From Rotaria socialis (lineage: Eukaryota > Rotifera > Eurotatoria > Philodinida > Philodinidae), in NCBI GenBank assembly GCA_905331475.1, contig CAJNYU010000716.1, positions 1-64,000 on the forward strand: a stretch of 64,000 nucleotides of DNA, written 5' to 3'. The notes beneath the pieces were generated by a model, which saw only the letters and a list, made by a program, of their open reading frames with translations, ran no database searches and was not told the DNA's origin. Numbering within the stretch: position 1 is the first letter of the stretch; each line of letters begins with the position of its first letter. This document shows positions 11,965 to 25,419 of this stretch, piece after piece. The position numbers and the translations under genes were made by a program.

Positions 11965-13652
11965 AATAGCTTTACTTTGAGATTTAAAAAAAATAGAGCT
12001 TTAAGTTTTTTTTGTGTGGTTTTTCTTATCCGCATGCCTTTTTCTACCGATGATTACATTGGATTGAATATTAAGATTAAGATGTTTTTTTCTTTTTTTT
12101 CCTGATGCATGTCTATATACACGTATATAAACGTATTTACATATGAATGCTATTCGATATTCGGTCAACAGACATATCGACGGCTTCTTCTTGTTGGTAC
12201 AGAAGAATTTTGCCTGCACTTCGCTCTCGCTCTCTCTCTCTCTGTCGCCCTTCTTCCACCATCCCCGTCTCATAATAAATGCGAAGGAAAAAATTGTTCA
12301 GCTGAATGTATCGTGCTCCAGGATGATCATTATTGTTGTTGTGTTTCTCTGATTTTCATTCCAATCAACCGAATGATAATCGTTCTGTGTCTACGTGTCT
12401 TCTTGAAACAACAATATTGCCTTGATCAACGAATGCCCGCACAGATGCTTACGTCAGCACATCATATGTGACCTTTTGTCTCCCGCTCGTTGTCGCAGTG
12501 TTGAACATACCTAAAGGGTGATAAGAACATCGTACAAAAAACGATATTTATATAGATGATAGAATATGAACGAATGAGCGATCGATAGAAAAGCTGAGTC
12601 GACAATTGAGTATCGACAGTATATATCAATGCATTTAAATTATATGATTCTATTCACGATTAAATCTTCCTCTTTCTTCTTCTTCTTCTATTCATTTTGT
12701 TGCTCATCGATCACTTGACTAAACTGCATCTATATATACTACCAGCCGATATTGTTGTTTTTGCCATAAACATTAGTTTACCCTTGAATTTTGATATATA
12801 TATATATATATGCATACACTCTAGTGATAATATCTAATTTTCCTTTTTTCTTCTTCTTCTGACGCTAATCTTTTGCAAGTGCATCTATTCAAACCTTGTG
12901 ATTCCTGATTGACCATAACAATGTTCAGATGAGATGTATAATCAAACCTTGATCTATACAATATTTTCTATCACTCTTGTTGCTAATTTTTTTTCTTGCT
13001 ATTATTAGCAGTATTGACGTTTTGATGAAGGCCTAATGCTATATATATATATATTCTTCCATCCTTAAATGACAAAAACCTACATGTAAGCAGTAAAGAT
13101 GTCTTTTTGTTGATTTTGCATCAAACTAACTGATTAGTTTGTTCTGTTTGACTACTACGCAGTATCGCCATCATTTCTTTCTTTCATCATAATCATCATC
13201 ATCAACAACAAAAACATAGTAAACGTACAAGCAAGTCGGTCAGAGTGCACTCCTTTTTCTGTCTCTCTCTCTCTCTCGTCGACTGAGTTCATCTTGCATG
13301 CATATATATATATATATATTCACATAGACAAAGAGAAACAGAGAGCGAGAGCGAGCAAAGAAAATGTTGAACAGTGTACGTGAATATATGCTGCTTGGCA
13401 GTGGGCCATTGATTATTCTCTCACACGTATATATTTTTTTCTTTGAGTTCTTTACTGCTCAACTGAACATCATAGACGGTGGTGTGTTTGATATGGATTT
13501 ATGTGTGAGAGAAAGAGAGAAAGATGAGACAATACGTGTGATGGTGATCATTCTATGCAATGCACGTACATACGAACTGGTATTAGATTGTGTTTCGTGA
13601 ATAGACAGGAGAGCAAAAAAAGACTAGCAAAAAAAAAAAACAAGTGAGTAAT
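11965..13652. other. Low-complexity upstream region of the tensin-like gene
   Basis: TA, CT, GA and TTC tracts dominate, for example (CT)n near 12228-12243 and 13260-13277, (TA)n near 12795-12811 and 13303-13318. Several small open frames here are artefacts of these tracts. The region probably holds the promoter of the tensin-like gene and the 3' flank of the HAD gene. Confidence 0.35.
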
Positions 13653-13915
13653 ATGATTGATAAGCCGGAATCGGACAAGGTATGTTAATTGTTTTTCTTT
13701 TCTTTTATGCAATTATGTTTCTTTTTTATCCACATGAACCAAGAAAAAAGAGAAAATAAAGGCGAGAGGTTGAACCATCTGCAAAAGAAAAGTCTTGACT
13801 TTTCAAGATTAATCAAGGACTATATACTATATGTTATTCTATTTATTGCGTACAGATTTGTTTCCCTTGATACTGCATTATCTTTTCTATTGATTATACA
13901 GTATTCTATTGAAGG

Positions 13916-13949
<34 letters not shown>

Positions 13950-16900
13950 TGGTTTTTGCCGATGTATGTGATACCAGGAAAAATGTTGCATTTGTAATCA
14001 ACCAAACACGCATACACTAGCCTTCTTCATTTTTCCTTTGTTCGTAATTGCATTTTGTTCTAAGAATCCTCATTCATTGATTTCTTCCTATTCTCGTCGT
14101 TTCTTTATTGTATTCCTTCTGGTATGATTTTTATTTTCAGATGAATGACTTTTGACGACTACTACCTTAACTACTGCTACTACTGGTACTGTTCGTCGAA
14201 GAAGATATATTGTAACCTAAAAGTTGACCTCTACTCATATGCATAACACTCGACGATGGTTTGAGCATAATTTCATTGGTATGTACATATAAATCAAGCT
14301 ATCAACAATATAAAGATATCTTTTCAACACGTTCACTTATGCCAATATACTGTTTATGAGCCGTATTTTCATGGAAAAACCGAGTTGATTTCCTTGATCT
14401 TACTTATTTTAATTGGCAAACAAGAGAATATTTTTTTCTATTTTTTTTCTGGAGTCTAATGGTATTTTCTTGTTCTCTATTTTCAAATATATTATTAGCA
14501 TACATTTATGAGAGTCTCTCCTATTCTCGATCATATAGACATTTACACTTATCCTTCTCTGAAAGTTTACCATTTTTTTTTTCGGTCAATTTATTACTCG
14601 TACATGTTTATATACACCAACTGTGGTAGTATTTTGTTCCGCTCTCTTTGCTCATCATAGAATTTGTGTATGAATATATGTTAGATAGAGTAATGTAGTA
14701 AGATAGCGAACGAGCGAACAGAGTGTAAGTCGTTGATGCCATTATGTAGGCGATGGTGAAGGCAACGAAAGGACGGCAAGCGCCCTCGTCTCAATACCAA
14801 GAATAAGAAGAGATGAGGAAAGGGTTACGTAAAAATTACATGCACGCATCAACCGAAAAGAAAGAAAGAAAGAAAGAAAGAAAAAAGAAATGACTGTTAA
14901 AAAGGCAACGGTACCACCCTAGAAAGATAGAAGAATAGATCCTACTAGTCCTACTACTGGCCGTCTTCTTCTTTGACGAGAAGTGCCGATCTTTCTCTTT
15001 TCTTTTCTTGCGTTCTTTTTCTTTTTTACATCGTTTTTTTCTTACGTTCCTTTGATGAATACTGCTGTGGCACCAAGACAGAAGTTATGTTGTTCTTTGA
15101 TTTTTTTCTTCTCTTCTCTTCTAGACTATGTACAAAAACGTGCAAGTCAATCATTATAACAACGCTACTAGTACAACAGCTACTGCTCCAACATTTTCTT
15201 CTTCTTCTTCCTTTCCATTCGAAACAAACCAAACGTCTACTAGTTTGCCTGTACAAATAACTAGTGCGTCGTCGTCTTCTTTTTCTTCTTCAACGCCCAT
15301 TACACGTCTTCCTTCTTTACCTAATAGTAACATCGGTGTCAGTAAAGTTGGTGACGGCGGCATTTCGCTGCCTGTCTCGTTTAGTTCTACAAAGGAAAAC
15401 ATGTCACTATCACAAACAGCAAAATTAAAATCGGATGTAGATCAACTCGACGATCTCGTTAAAGATTTACTCATTGAAGTAAATCGTCCGATTGGTACAT
15501 CCACAAATAATCGTATTAGTAATAATACTAATACTAATAATAAATATTCAACATCATCTTCGTCGCATTCATATCAGCATCGTTCGAATAATGATCATAA
15601 TGAAATATTAAATGCAAAGTTACCATCATCTATTCGAGCTTCATCCTATACCCAAGCATCGACGTTAAATAACCAAAAACGCAATGATTTTGATGCTAAT
15701 ACTGTTAGCGGTCTTATCGATGGCTCATCTCTATCATCGAGTGGTGCACAACGTGAAGAACAACGCATAAAAACTACACGCGAAGAACGTATACGTGTAA
15801 AACGCAGTGGTGGTGGTGGCGGTGGTGGTATCAGTGATACTTCAGATATACCGATCACTAATTCAACAATGAAAACAACAACGACTACAACAACAACAAA
15901 TAAACCATCACAAACAGCAGCATCAAGAGATCAATTATCGATTGATGAACAACTTATTGATTCATTATTAGAAAGTGTTCAAAATACTCTAAGAAAACGT
16001 TCACAACAACAAACACAGCAAACCGTGTGGACAGCAGACATACCAGTACATCAACAACCACCACCAACAACAAGTAATCGGCGAACGTACAGTTCAAGTG
16101 CTGCTTACACAGATTCGGTCCATCGAGTAAGTAACTCAAGTATAAAGTGTTGTCATAACTATTTGTCACACTTTGATTATGTTTTAATGATACGAAGTTT
16201 CGCTTGACTAATCAGGAGAATATTTCACGATAGTTAAAAGAAGAAGAAAAAAAGAAGTGAACGCTTTAAATTGATTAGTGATAATTGAGGAATATCGATA
16301 AAATGGCATTCGTCATTGCTCAATCCCAATCTCAATCTCAATGTCAAATGAGGCAGTTGAAGGAAAACTAAGACTATCTATTGATTATCTATAAAGAACA
16401 CAGCACGACTAAATGATATTACGTAAATGTAGATTCCCACACACATATCAAACATTATAATGATGATAGCTTAAGAAAAGGAAGAGAAAAGAATACACAA
16501 ATGAAACTAAAAGAAAAAAGGAAATAATCGTTTATCTGCTATTTTGAAACTAAGAAAAACAGTTGATCTCAAAGAGAAAATTTGTTTTTTGTTTAGATGG
16601 ATCCAAATCGTGGACGATATCCAATAAAACTTGTACGAACCGACAGCCCAACAAGTACATTGTCGTCAAGGAGACCCTACAGTAGACAAGACAATCGAGG
16701 TAATGGAAAAACAAGTTTGTTTTTTTGTCAGAACTAATGACCGACTGTTTTCGTGCTTATTTTTTGTCATCAGATGGTTACACAACAACAGTCACATCAA
16801 CATCAACTTCAGCCATTCCGACACATTTTCGTGCATCATCCGAACCAGCACCAGATGGACCCATTGAATTACGTCGTATGGATTTAGTTCGTTCACCTTC

Positions 16901-17910
16901 ACGTACATATATTGATGGACAACCAACTGAATGCTATAATTATTCACGTTCAACATTACCAGCAAATGGTATACGTGTACGTGGTCATGATTATTCAGGA
17001 TACGAAACCGATACAGGTCTTGTCACATCTCGTGGTTATGGTCCGAGATATTACGGTGGTCCTCCTCCACCACCATTACATGTACCTCCAGCTATGCCTT
17101 ATCCATATTATCCTGCTGGAGTAGCAGCAGCACCACATTTACTTCGAGAGCGTCATCATGAAACTTATTCAGCAACTAGTTCTGGTGGAGGTCATCGTAC
17201 GATGTTACGACCCGATGGATATGATACAGATTCAGGTTTAATTAGTAGTGGTCGATTACGTATGACACGTACATTACCACCACGTATGGCAGTTATACCT
17301 GAAACGTTAGTTGTTAATAATCGAATGGTATCATCATCAAATCTAAATAATGTACCAACAAATTTACGTGGCAGTTCATTTCTTAACGAATCAAACACAA
17401 ATACATTACGTAGTCGAGCAGATAATTTAACTGGCTATGAAACCGATTCAGGTATGCGTATCCGGCAACAAAATTATTCTCGTCATCAAGTACCTATTGA
17501 TATTCAATATGGTGATAGTGGATGGGTTGGTAAACAATCAATGGCAAGACCGACATCACAACAACAACAACAACAACAACAGCAACAACGATTTATCGAT
17601 AATAATCAACGCTATCGTTCACAAGATCAATTACGTTCAACATCGATACCTGTTGTTACACAAGATTCATCAGCAACAATAACACGTTTACCGGGACAAC
17701 ATATAACACTAACTAATAGAGCACAACAAAAAAGGGTAAAAAAAAGAGAGTTAGAATATTTTAGTTTTACTTTAAATATTTTGTCCCTGTCCCACCAAAA
17801 TACATCTGCATGTATGTGAAATGCATGGAATGTTTGAAATAAACAAAGGAAAATAACATTCCATTCCATTTATAATCTAGACGTTGACTACATTACCGTC
17901 ATCATCAACG

Positions 17911-17941
<31 letters not shown>

Positions 17942-20900
17942 AAGCTAACGAAAACATGGAAACTATGAGAAAACATATTTCAATCCTACCGAACTTTTTT
18001 CCGGGTTCAGTTGGTTTATCGAATCCACCGAGTACTAATAAACAACAAATACCAGCATCACCAGAATTGAAAAGAAAATTTTCTGATGATAATACAGTTC
18101 AAATGCCATCGAGAGTGCAATGTAGTGTGATCGAAACTACGATATTACCTGTTTCGAATGAATCGAATGCAGAAAAACCACAAGTATTTTCGACTACAGC
18201 AGAGATTGTAAGAGAAATGATTTGCGTTTCGCTTGCACGATGATACCCTTGAATGAACCCTGAGTTTTTGTTTTTTCTCTTTTAAAAATACAATTTTAAT
18301 CGAATTCTATTTATTTAACATAGATACCTACTGTAAATTCTGATCGCTTTGAACATCAAACAACAAGTAAAACACCGGCAACACCTACTTTTCCAGTAAC
18401 CAATCAAACTTGTATGTATTCATTTGGGTTTATGTTGATAATCTATACGTCTCGTGTTCATACGTTTAGATAATCAAAATATTCAACCACGTGTCGGCAA
18501 TAGGTAATAGTTTTTGACTGTTTTCTTGTTACAATTGTTCAAAAGAAATTCTTTTATTCTTTTAGTTCTTTTCGAAATCAAGAAGAAAATTCACGCCGTT
18601 CAAGCGTTTCATCCGCTACAGGTAAACTATAATGTGTGACAATGAAAGAATGCAATTTGCAGTTCGCACTCTATTTCGGTTTCTCGTACCGATGTCAGAA
18701 AGAAAAAACGGAAATCCTCAGAAGATTATCAGGTGTCATTTCTAATGCAAACAGCAGAAGTATTTTTGTTGGAGCGTCCTTGAATATTCTTGTCAAAGAT
18801 TAATTTTTTTCTTTATAAATTTTTCATGAGGAAAAAGTTAATTCTAATTTACTGCTATAATATATTGTAAAGTGTTAGAAGAATTTTTGTAATTCTATCA
18901 AGCATTAATCTCATGAGAATACATTATAGTCCATGTAGATTATTTTGTTTTCATCAATACTTAATAAGAAACAATTCATTACCCTTGACATATTGCGCGA
19001 TGGGAGTTATTCAATTTCGTTTTTTAATATGTTCTTTTCCTTAGAATCCGATGTAAATCGTAATGGTGCTTATCAAGCCCATCATGTCAGTCAATATTGG
19101 TATAAAGAAAAAATGTCGCGTGAAGATGGTATGATCTATTATATGAAAAAAGAAAACATTCATATTCTTCAATTTATCTGATTTTCTTTTGTTAAATAGC
19201 AATTAATCTACTTAAAACAAAACCACCTGGAACATTTCTTGTTCGAGATAGTCAAGGTTTTCCTGGCTCATATGGTCTTGCAATTAAAGTTGAAACATTA
19301 CCACCGGGTATTCAAGCGAAACAAGGTGTGCTATTTGATTTTGAATACTGTATGTATATTGAAAAATGAATATATTGCATTGAATATAGGAGCTGATCCC
19401 AATGCTGAACTTGTTCGACATTATCTTATTGAACGGACATCAACTGGACATGTTCGTTTGAAAGGATGTCCAAATGAGCCTGACTTCGGTATGAGACCTT
19501 TTTGTTTTTTTGTTTTGTAGTTCAGCATGATTATAATCATGTAAAGCTAAAATCGAAGACTATTGTTCAATTTCAATTAGAAGATGTCTACATATTTTCT
19601 TAATTATTTGATCGAGACGAGTGCATGACAGGAAAATTGATGTATAACATATGAAACTTAATATGCTAATTGATACATGTCGGATGATATAACATTCATT
19701 AACTGAACCGAGGGGTGTCGAGTTAGAATCCGTATTAATTGACATTACCGATAGCTATACGCATGTAATTAATATTGACGTTATACACATCGTAGAGATT
19801 TATCTTCGTGTTCGAATCGTATGTAAACAAAATTTCTTCTTACACAATGGTCTAGTACAATTAATGAATAGAATTATGTTTAACTTTTAAAATGTTGTCT
19901 ACATAGTTTATAACAAATTTTAATAACTATCTCAAAAGGATAGTATTCGAAAGATCTAACTTCTAAACTAATAGTTTACTTAGACATTTGTATCGAATTC
20001 AATAGATTTAACTGCGTTTATTTGAAAATGTAAGCCTTTGATAGAGAATATGATAGTGAAAAAAAATCTAATCCAGTAGGATGCAGACAAAACTATGATA
20101 TATAGATAATGTCACTGTTTGTTGTTGTATATTTGTTTCTTTTGAAGCATGTGTATGTACATTGAACTTAATAGTTTCATATTATTTTACGTCGGAATTA
20201 TCATTAGGCTGAAATGACTTGAAATTTTAATAAATAGGTTATGTATAACAAAATCTCGTTGGGTTGGGTTTGAAGAATATAGGTCATCAATTTAACTTGA
20301 AGGTAGCTCTTTTTATTAAATAAAATAAGCCTCAGATGCTATGAGTAGATCTCGCACTTGTATTATTTCAAAGTCTGGCCACAAATAATTTATGTAATGA
20401 ATGTCTAATTTCAATATTAGATGATTTTCTTTTGTCTTTATCTAAAAAAAGAAAAGAAAAAAAAGATATATATAGACGCCATTAATACCATTTTCAATAG
20501 ATTCTATGATATAGAATTTAAGTATATTAGTAAAAAAAAAACTTCATGTTAATCTATTCAGCTCCTTGATTCTTGTTGACACTCTGATTGTTCCATTCCT
20601 TAGAGTTGAAGTGTTATTTATTTTTCATGGTCAAATCGGCTATGAAGTTAAATAGCGGTGTTTTTTTAATCTATAACGTCGGATATTGTCAGTAGAAAAA
20701 GAAGAAGGAGAATGCAAATTTTTCATTAAGTTTTTAAGCAATTTTCTTGTTCAATAAAGCATTAAAAAGAGGACTGAAAATGCCCTGAGCTATTCTATTT
20801 AAGGCTTTTTTTTGGTATGCTCTGATTTATGCATGGAATAAGTTAGAGGCAAGGAAAAGCTAACGAGAAACCTTGAATTTGTGGAACATGTTTTTCAGTG

Positions 20901-23072
20901 AAAACCAATAAAAAATAATATCAAAATTGATTTAGTTAATTATCTGTTTCATATTACGAATAGCACAATTAAACTAGTTTCCTGTATTCTCAACATTAGA
21001 TACTAGGAGAATATCTCATAAAATCAAAACGTGTCTAATAAAACTTCACATAAAGCTTTATTCTTAATTTGATACTTTATCGATGTGAACGTGATGTGCG
21101 AAAATTATCCATTTACTCTGAGATTGTTGCTAGGAGAACTATAGTAAATTTATCACTCGTTCAATCTATCACGTAATCAATGCCTATAGCTTAGCTGAAG
21201 ATTATTGTTTTTACTTTTATATGAAGGACTTTTTATTACGGAAAAACATGCCCGACAAACCCACGCATTGAGACCAATTTTTTTCTATTTGCTTTCATGC
21301 ATGAATCAAGTTACACAAAAAGAAATCATTACTTCTAATTGGTGTATGCGCCGCAGATGACTAACATGATTTTGCTACATGAAATATCCTTTAAAATGGA
21401 CTAACTCATGCAAAGCCTCGTACTCCTGTTAATGCTTTGTTAAACAAGAAAATTGGTTAAACATTATATGAAAAATGTCTATTGTCACAGCTTTTTTGTT
21501 GACAATATTCGATGCACATAAAAAAAAGCTTGTTTTTCTTTTTTGAAACTTATATTCGCATTGACCCTATGATGACATGTGTGCGTGAAATAGAAATTCT
21601 ATGAAAGAGAATATTAATTTACAACAAATTTTTTGCAATCATAGTCAGAATGTTTTCAAAGAATAAAACAAAAGTAATATGCTCCATTTGTACCGTTGTC
21701 AGCGAGACTTAAACATCGAGCTCAAAATTTTCCTACAAATATAGAAGACTTAGAAATGTAATCTGGTGTAAACGAGACCATTCCAGCTCGTCTAGTTTGA
21801 TTTATAGGAAAACAAAATTCAAATTATCTACTGGTTCGATAGGTTCGAACGACAATATATGCACAATAAAAAGAAAAGATTAAAGTACTTCTAACCCGAA
21901 GATGACAACTAAGTATCAATTGATTTTCGTACAAAATAAACCTAAAGCATCAGATTGAATTTCAATGCTAATCTGGTCGTACAGACCTAGTCGCAACGAG
22001 TTATTCAAATTTTCAAGATAATTCTTCTTGTAAAAATTAATCTTAATAAAGGATAAAAAGAAAAACAGATTTTAAGGTATTAAGATTACAACGTACCCAT
22101 AAATTAGCATGTGCTTTTTTTCACATGAGCCGGAATGTTCTATTTTTAAAAAGTCACATGAATTGATGAACTCAGTTGTTTTGAAATATACTCGAATAAA
22201 TCAAAAAATATTGATGAAGTTTTCTCTTTTGTTTTTAGCCAATCTATCAGTTTTAGTCTATCAACATTCAATAACTCCACTTGCCTTACCAATAAAATTA
22301 GTTTTACCGACTTTTGATATAACTGAAGACTATCGGTCTGTATCAAATCAACAGCAACAACAACAACAACAACAACAACATGAAACATTGAAAAAAATGT
22401 CTGTAAAAGATTTACTTGAAAAAGGAGCTGGTAAAATATTTTTATAGAAATTCTTTTTTTCTTGAAATAAATTAACTGTTGTCATTTTTTTTTCTTGAAA
22501 TAAATCTTAGCTTGTAACGTTGTTTATTTAAATAATGTTGATGTTGAATCCTTATCTGGTCAAATGGCCGTCAATAAAGCATTACGTGCTACATTTGAAA
22601 ATTTCGATCGTCTACAAGCAACTATTGTTCATTTTAAAGTTTCAAATACTGGTATCACATTAACCGATACAAAGAAAAAGTAAACTACGAGATTTTCTTT
22701 TTTTTTACGACAAATTCTTCAAGAGACATTGAATTATTTAGATTATTTTCTCGACGTCATTTTCCTAAAGAATATGTCACATATTGTGGTGTTGATTATG
22801 AAACTGATCGTTATTGGATATATCAATTTCCAGATTTAGAAATGTTACCTAAAGCAAAGTAAAAGACTTGAAAACTATTGTCATAAACAAAATGAAAATT
22901 TTACTTTTGATCTAGATGTTTTGGTTTTGTTTCGAAAAAAATCAATGGAAATAATCGATCGAATCAACCCGAAAATGAATGTCATATATTTGCTGAAATC
23001 GATCGAACACAACCGTCAACAGCTATTGTTAATTTTGTATCGAAAGTTATGATTGGAAGCGTGCCTGTTTAA
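13653..23072 (+). CDS. Tensin-like adaptor with C-terminal SH2-PTB module, about 1180 aa
   Basis: Fifteen exons: 13653-13679 (tentative), 15125-16126, 16597-16699, 16774-17735, 17881-18207, 18324-18411, 18470-18503, 18566-18621, 19045-19128, 19200-19325, 19390-19488, 22239-22430, 22511-22679, 22742-22858, 22916-23072; phases fit throughout. Residues 1 to about 800 are Ser/Thr/Gln-rich and disordered, with an LD-like helix (QLDDLVKDLL) and three GY[ED]TD[ST]G motifs. Then comes an SH2 domain with FLVRDS (phosphotyrosine-binding Arg present) and the tensin-type ending LVYQHSITPLALP. A poly-Gln insert follows, then a PTB domain that ends the protein in MIGSVPV. SH2-PTB order is diagnostic of tensins, which link integrins and actin to phosphotyrosine signalling at focal adhesions. 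The N-terminal phosphatase-like/C2 half of tensin-1 is not found; the layout resembles tensin-4. The start is uncertain: the 13653 exon is supported only by a strong GTATGT donor and matching phase; the next ATG is 15128. Confidence 0.85.
13919..13947. repeat. (CA)n microsatellite
   Basis: A pure run of about 14 CA units in the long first intron of the tensin-like gene. Overlapping poly-Thr-His or Val-Cys reading frames are artefacts of this repeat. Confidence 0.9.
14856..14884. repeat. (GAAA)n microsatellite
   Basis: About six GAAA units, slightly impure, in the first intron of the tensin-like gene. Confidence 0.8.
19489..22238 (+). other. Long intron inside the tensin SH2 coding region
   Basis: A 2.75 kb intron splits the SH2 domain just before the LVYQHSITPLALP end, while all its neighbours are short (about 50-420 nt). 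Donor GTATGA and acceptor TTTTTAG give the correct phase. I see no open frame or repeat inside that explains its size; a transposon remnant or regulatory element is possible. Confidence 0.6.
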
Positions 23073-25393
23073 AACAAAGGAAGATATTCATGTGCAACTA
23101 ATAAAAATGAAGAAGAAAAACGAAATAAACGAAAAAAAGAAAAAGTATTTTTTTTTCTTTATATTCTTCTATATAATTATTCGATCTTTTTTTTCTTTAT
23201 TAATAATTATATTTCAAATGACACTAAAATTTTTCTTTTCTTCGTTTTATGTACTGTGCCTATTCTCTCTCACTCTCTCTCTCTCTATTTGTGCATGAGA
23301 GAGAAAGAGCGAGTTCTTCTTAAGGTTTTGTTTTTGTTCATAATCAATTGATGATTTTTAGAACTTTTCTCGTGTTTTTGTCTTCTATCTCCAAGCATAT
23401 TTGTACCTTTTTTTTTGCAAACAATCGTTTTTATTTGTTTGTGCGTGTGTTTTGTAGTCGAATGGCATTATTATCTTCATTTTGTGTTTTTGGCTTTCTC
23501 CGCATAATTCTCGTTCTTCTCCTATCCGTGTGTGTGCATGTTGATCTCAAGTGATAATATTATTTGTTTGTTTTTGACGTTCTCTAAGAGATGCATAACA
23601 TGTGTTTCTTCTGCATCCTATTGCCTTACTTGATCGAACAAAGTTGAAAAGAAGAAAAAGAAAAACTACTTAATTTATCTTACGTGGAACAGTGATTAAA
23701 TGAAAAAACAAAAAAACTTTTCTCTTTTATTTCTGTTTGTTTGTTTGTCTACTGGTGCTCGCTTTATTCTTTTGTTTTGTGTTTGTTCATTGCTTATTTC
23801 ATCAGGAGAGAAAAGAACAAAATACTTCAATAATAACCTTCAATACGTTTGATTTTCCTTTCGTTTTTTTGTTTTGTTTCGAGTATTAAATATCAAACTC
23901 CCTAGCTTGTATCATATTTTAGACAGAGAGAAAAAACAAAAAACCACGCTAAAACAGACCAGACAGGTTTCTGTATAATATCTTTACAAATCTAAGATTT
24001 ATGTCATTATCACTTAAGACTAAACGAACAACGAAATCTCTTGGAGACGCTTATATCCTCGCGTTGGTTCTACATCAATCACAATGTATTGACGTGCATT
24101 GTTTAAATGAGAATGATATATATTGATATATGGTTCTAATAGAAGAAGATCAGAATTCCTATCAGATGGTTTTAATCATTTCGATGATACATTAAATTAT
24201 ATAGCTATGTGTTTATATATAAAGCTAATTACTCCATATGTCAAAATAACATATTCAAACGTTAATCTAAAACACATGATTTACTTGAATATTATCAAAC
24301 AAAAACAATATATCCTGTATCAATTGAAGCTAGCGTACCATGCAGCATGATATTTATCACATTAATCATTACTGTAGATTATTTGGTATCTTAATTATAT
24401 TTTTTATTCTATTTGAACTTTCTGTATATATGTGTTGAATACTCATCTCATGAGAATTTCAATAGAATGCAAGTTCTGCATCAACGCAAGTTCTCATTAA
24501 ATAATCATAAATACGATATTTAAAAGTAATTTAGATGATCAATAAGAAATGATTATTGAAAATAGATGCCGGATTATGTTATCCAATGTTTAATTGTAAA
24601 CCAGTATCGCAAATTTTAAACAGCATGCGGACTAGAAGAGAAGAAAAACGTTGTTTACATCAAGCAAGAAATAAGAACTCATGGAATCGTTGTTATCGAA
24701 CTGGTGAGTGAATGAGAGTGCCCCAGCGGGTATCACTAGCCAATTAGTTTGTTGAAACCCAATCCTTTTCTTTTCTATTTTCTCCTGTTTTTTTTTCATT
24801 TCTGTCATCATCTTTGCCATCGTTCGGGAATACTCTCTGGAACAAAAAAAAAACGAGCGAGAGAGAGAGAGCGAGAGCGAGATGAAAGACAGACAGGGAA
24901 CAAGAAAAACTTCATATAAGAGAAAGAAATGAGACTGCTACGGTGTATTATTCATCTTCGTTTGTTGGCATTATTCTTTTGCTTTCCAATTGATGACACC
25001 ATACAACGACTGCTATTTCATATTCCACTGAGAAATAGCCTTTTTGAAGAGAGCCGTCAAATGAGAAAAAGACAGTATTTTCTTTTTACTGATTTCGAAT
25101 TCATCTGTTTTTATTCCCGTCTTATATACACTATTTATTGATTTTTATATTTTTATAGTTTTTTTTTCTCTCTCTGGTTAACTATTATCATATTTTTATG
25201 CGAAAGAAATGTTAACTTAATCAAAACACGCAGTCACAATCAACTGCTCTTTAAGAAAAGAAGCAGACTCACTCTTCTTATGTATTAAACGAATAATTTC
25301 AGTCAACATTTTATTAAAGCAAAAGAAAATACAGAGGTACAAACAAATCATTTTATTTGTTTGTTTCTATTTTTTAAAATCATTTATTTTCAG
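23073..25393. other. Intergenic region, T-rich
   Basis: 3' flank of the tensin-like gene and 5' flank of the SOCS-box gene. It contains long T- and TTC-rich stretches, (CT)n at about 23269-23286 and a GA-rich tract near 24857-24885. The open frames at 23053-23554 and 24929-25141 are rich in Phe, Leu and Ser because of poly-T composition; no domain or splice pattern supports them. Confidence 0.4.
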
Positions 25394-25419
25394 GTTTAGA
25401 TTTTAGTCAAAACAAAAAA

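Noticed and set aside
12001..12471. Overlapping open frames on both strands
   Set aside because: Generated by CT/GA tracts; both strands open, low complexity, no family resemblance.
22146..22388. Minus-strand frame opposite the tensin poly-Gln
   Set aside because: Shadow of the plus-strand CAA/CAG repeat and SH2/PTB exon, which has clear homology.
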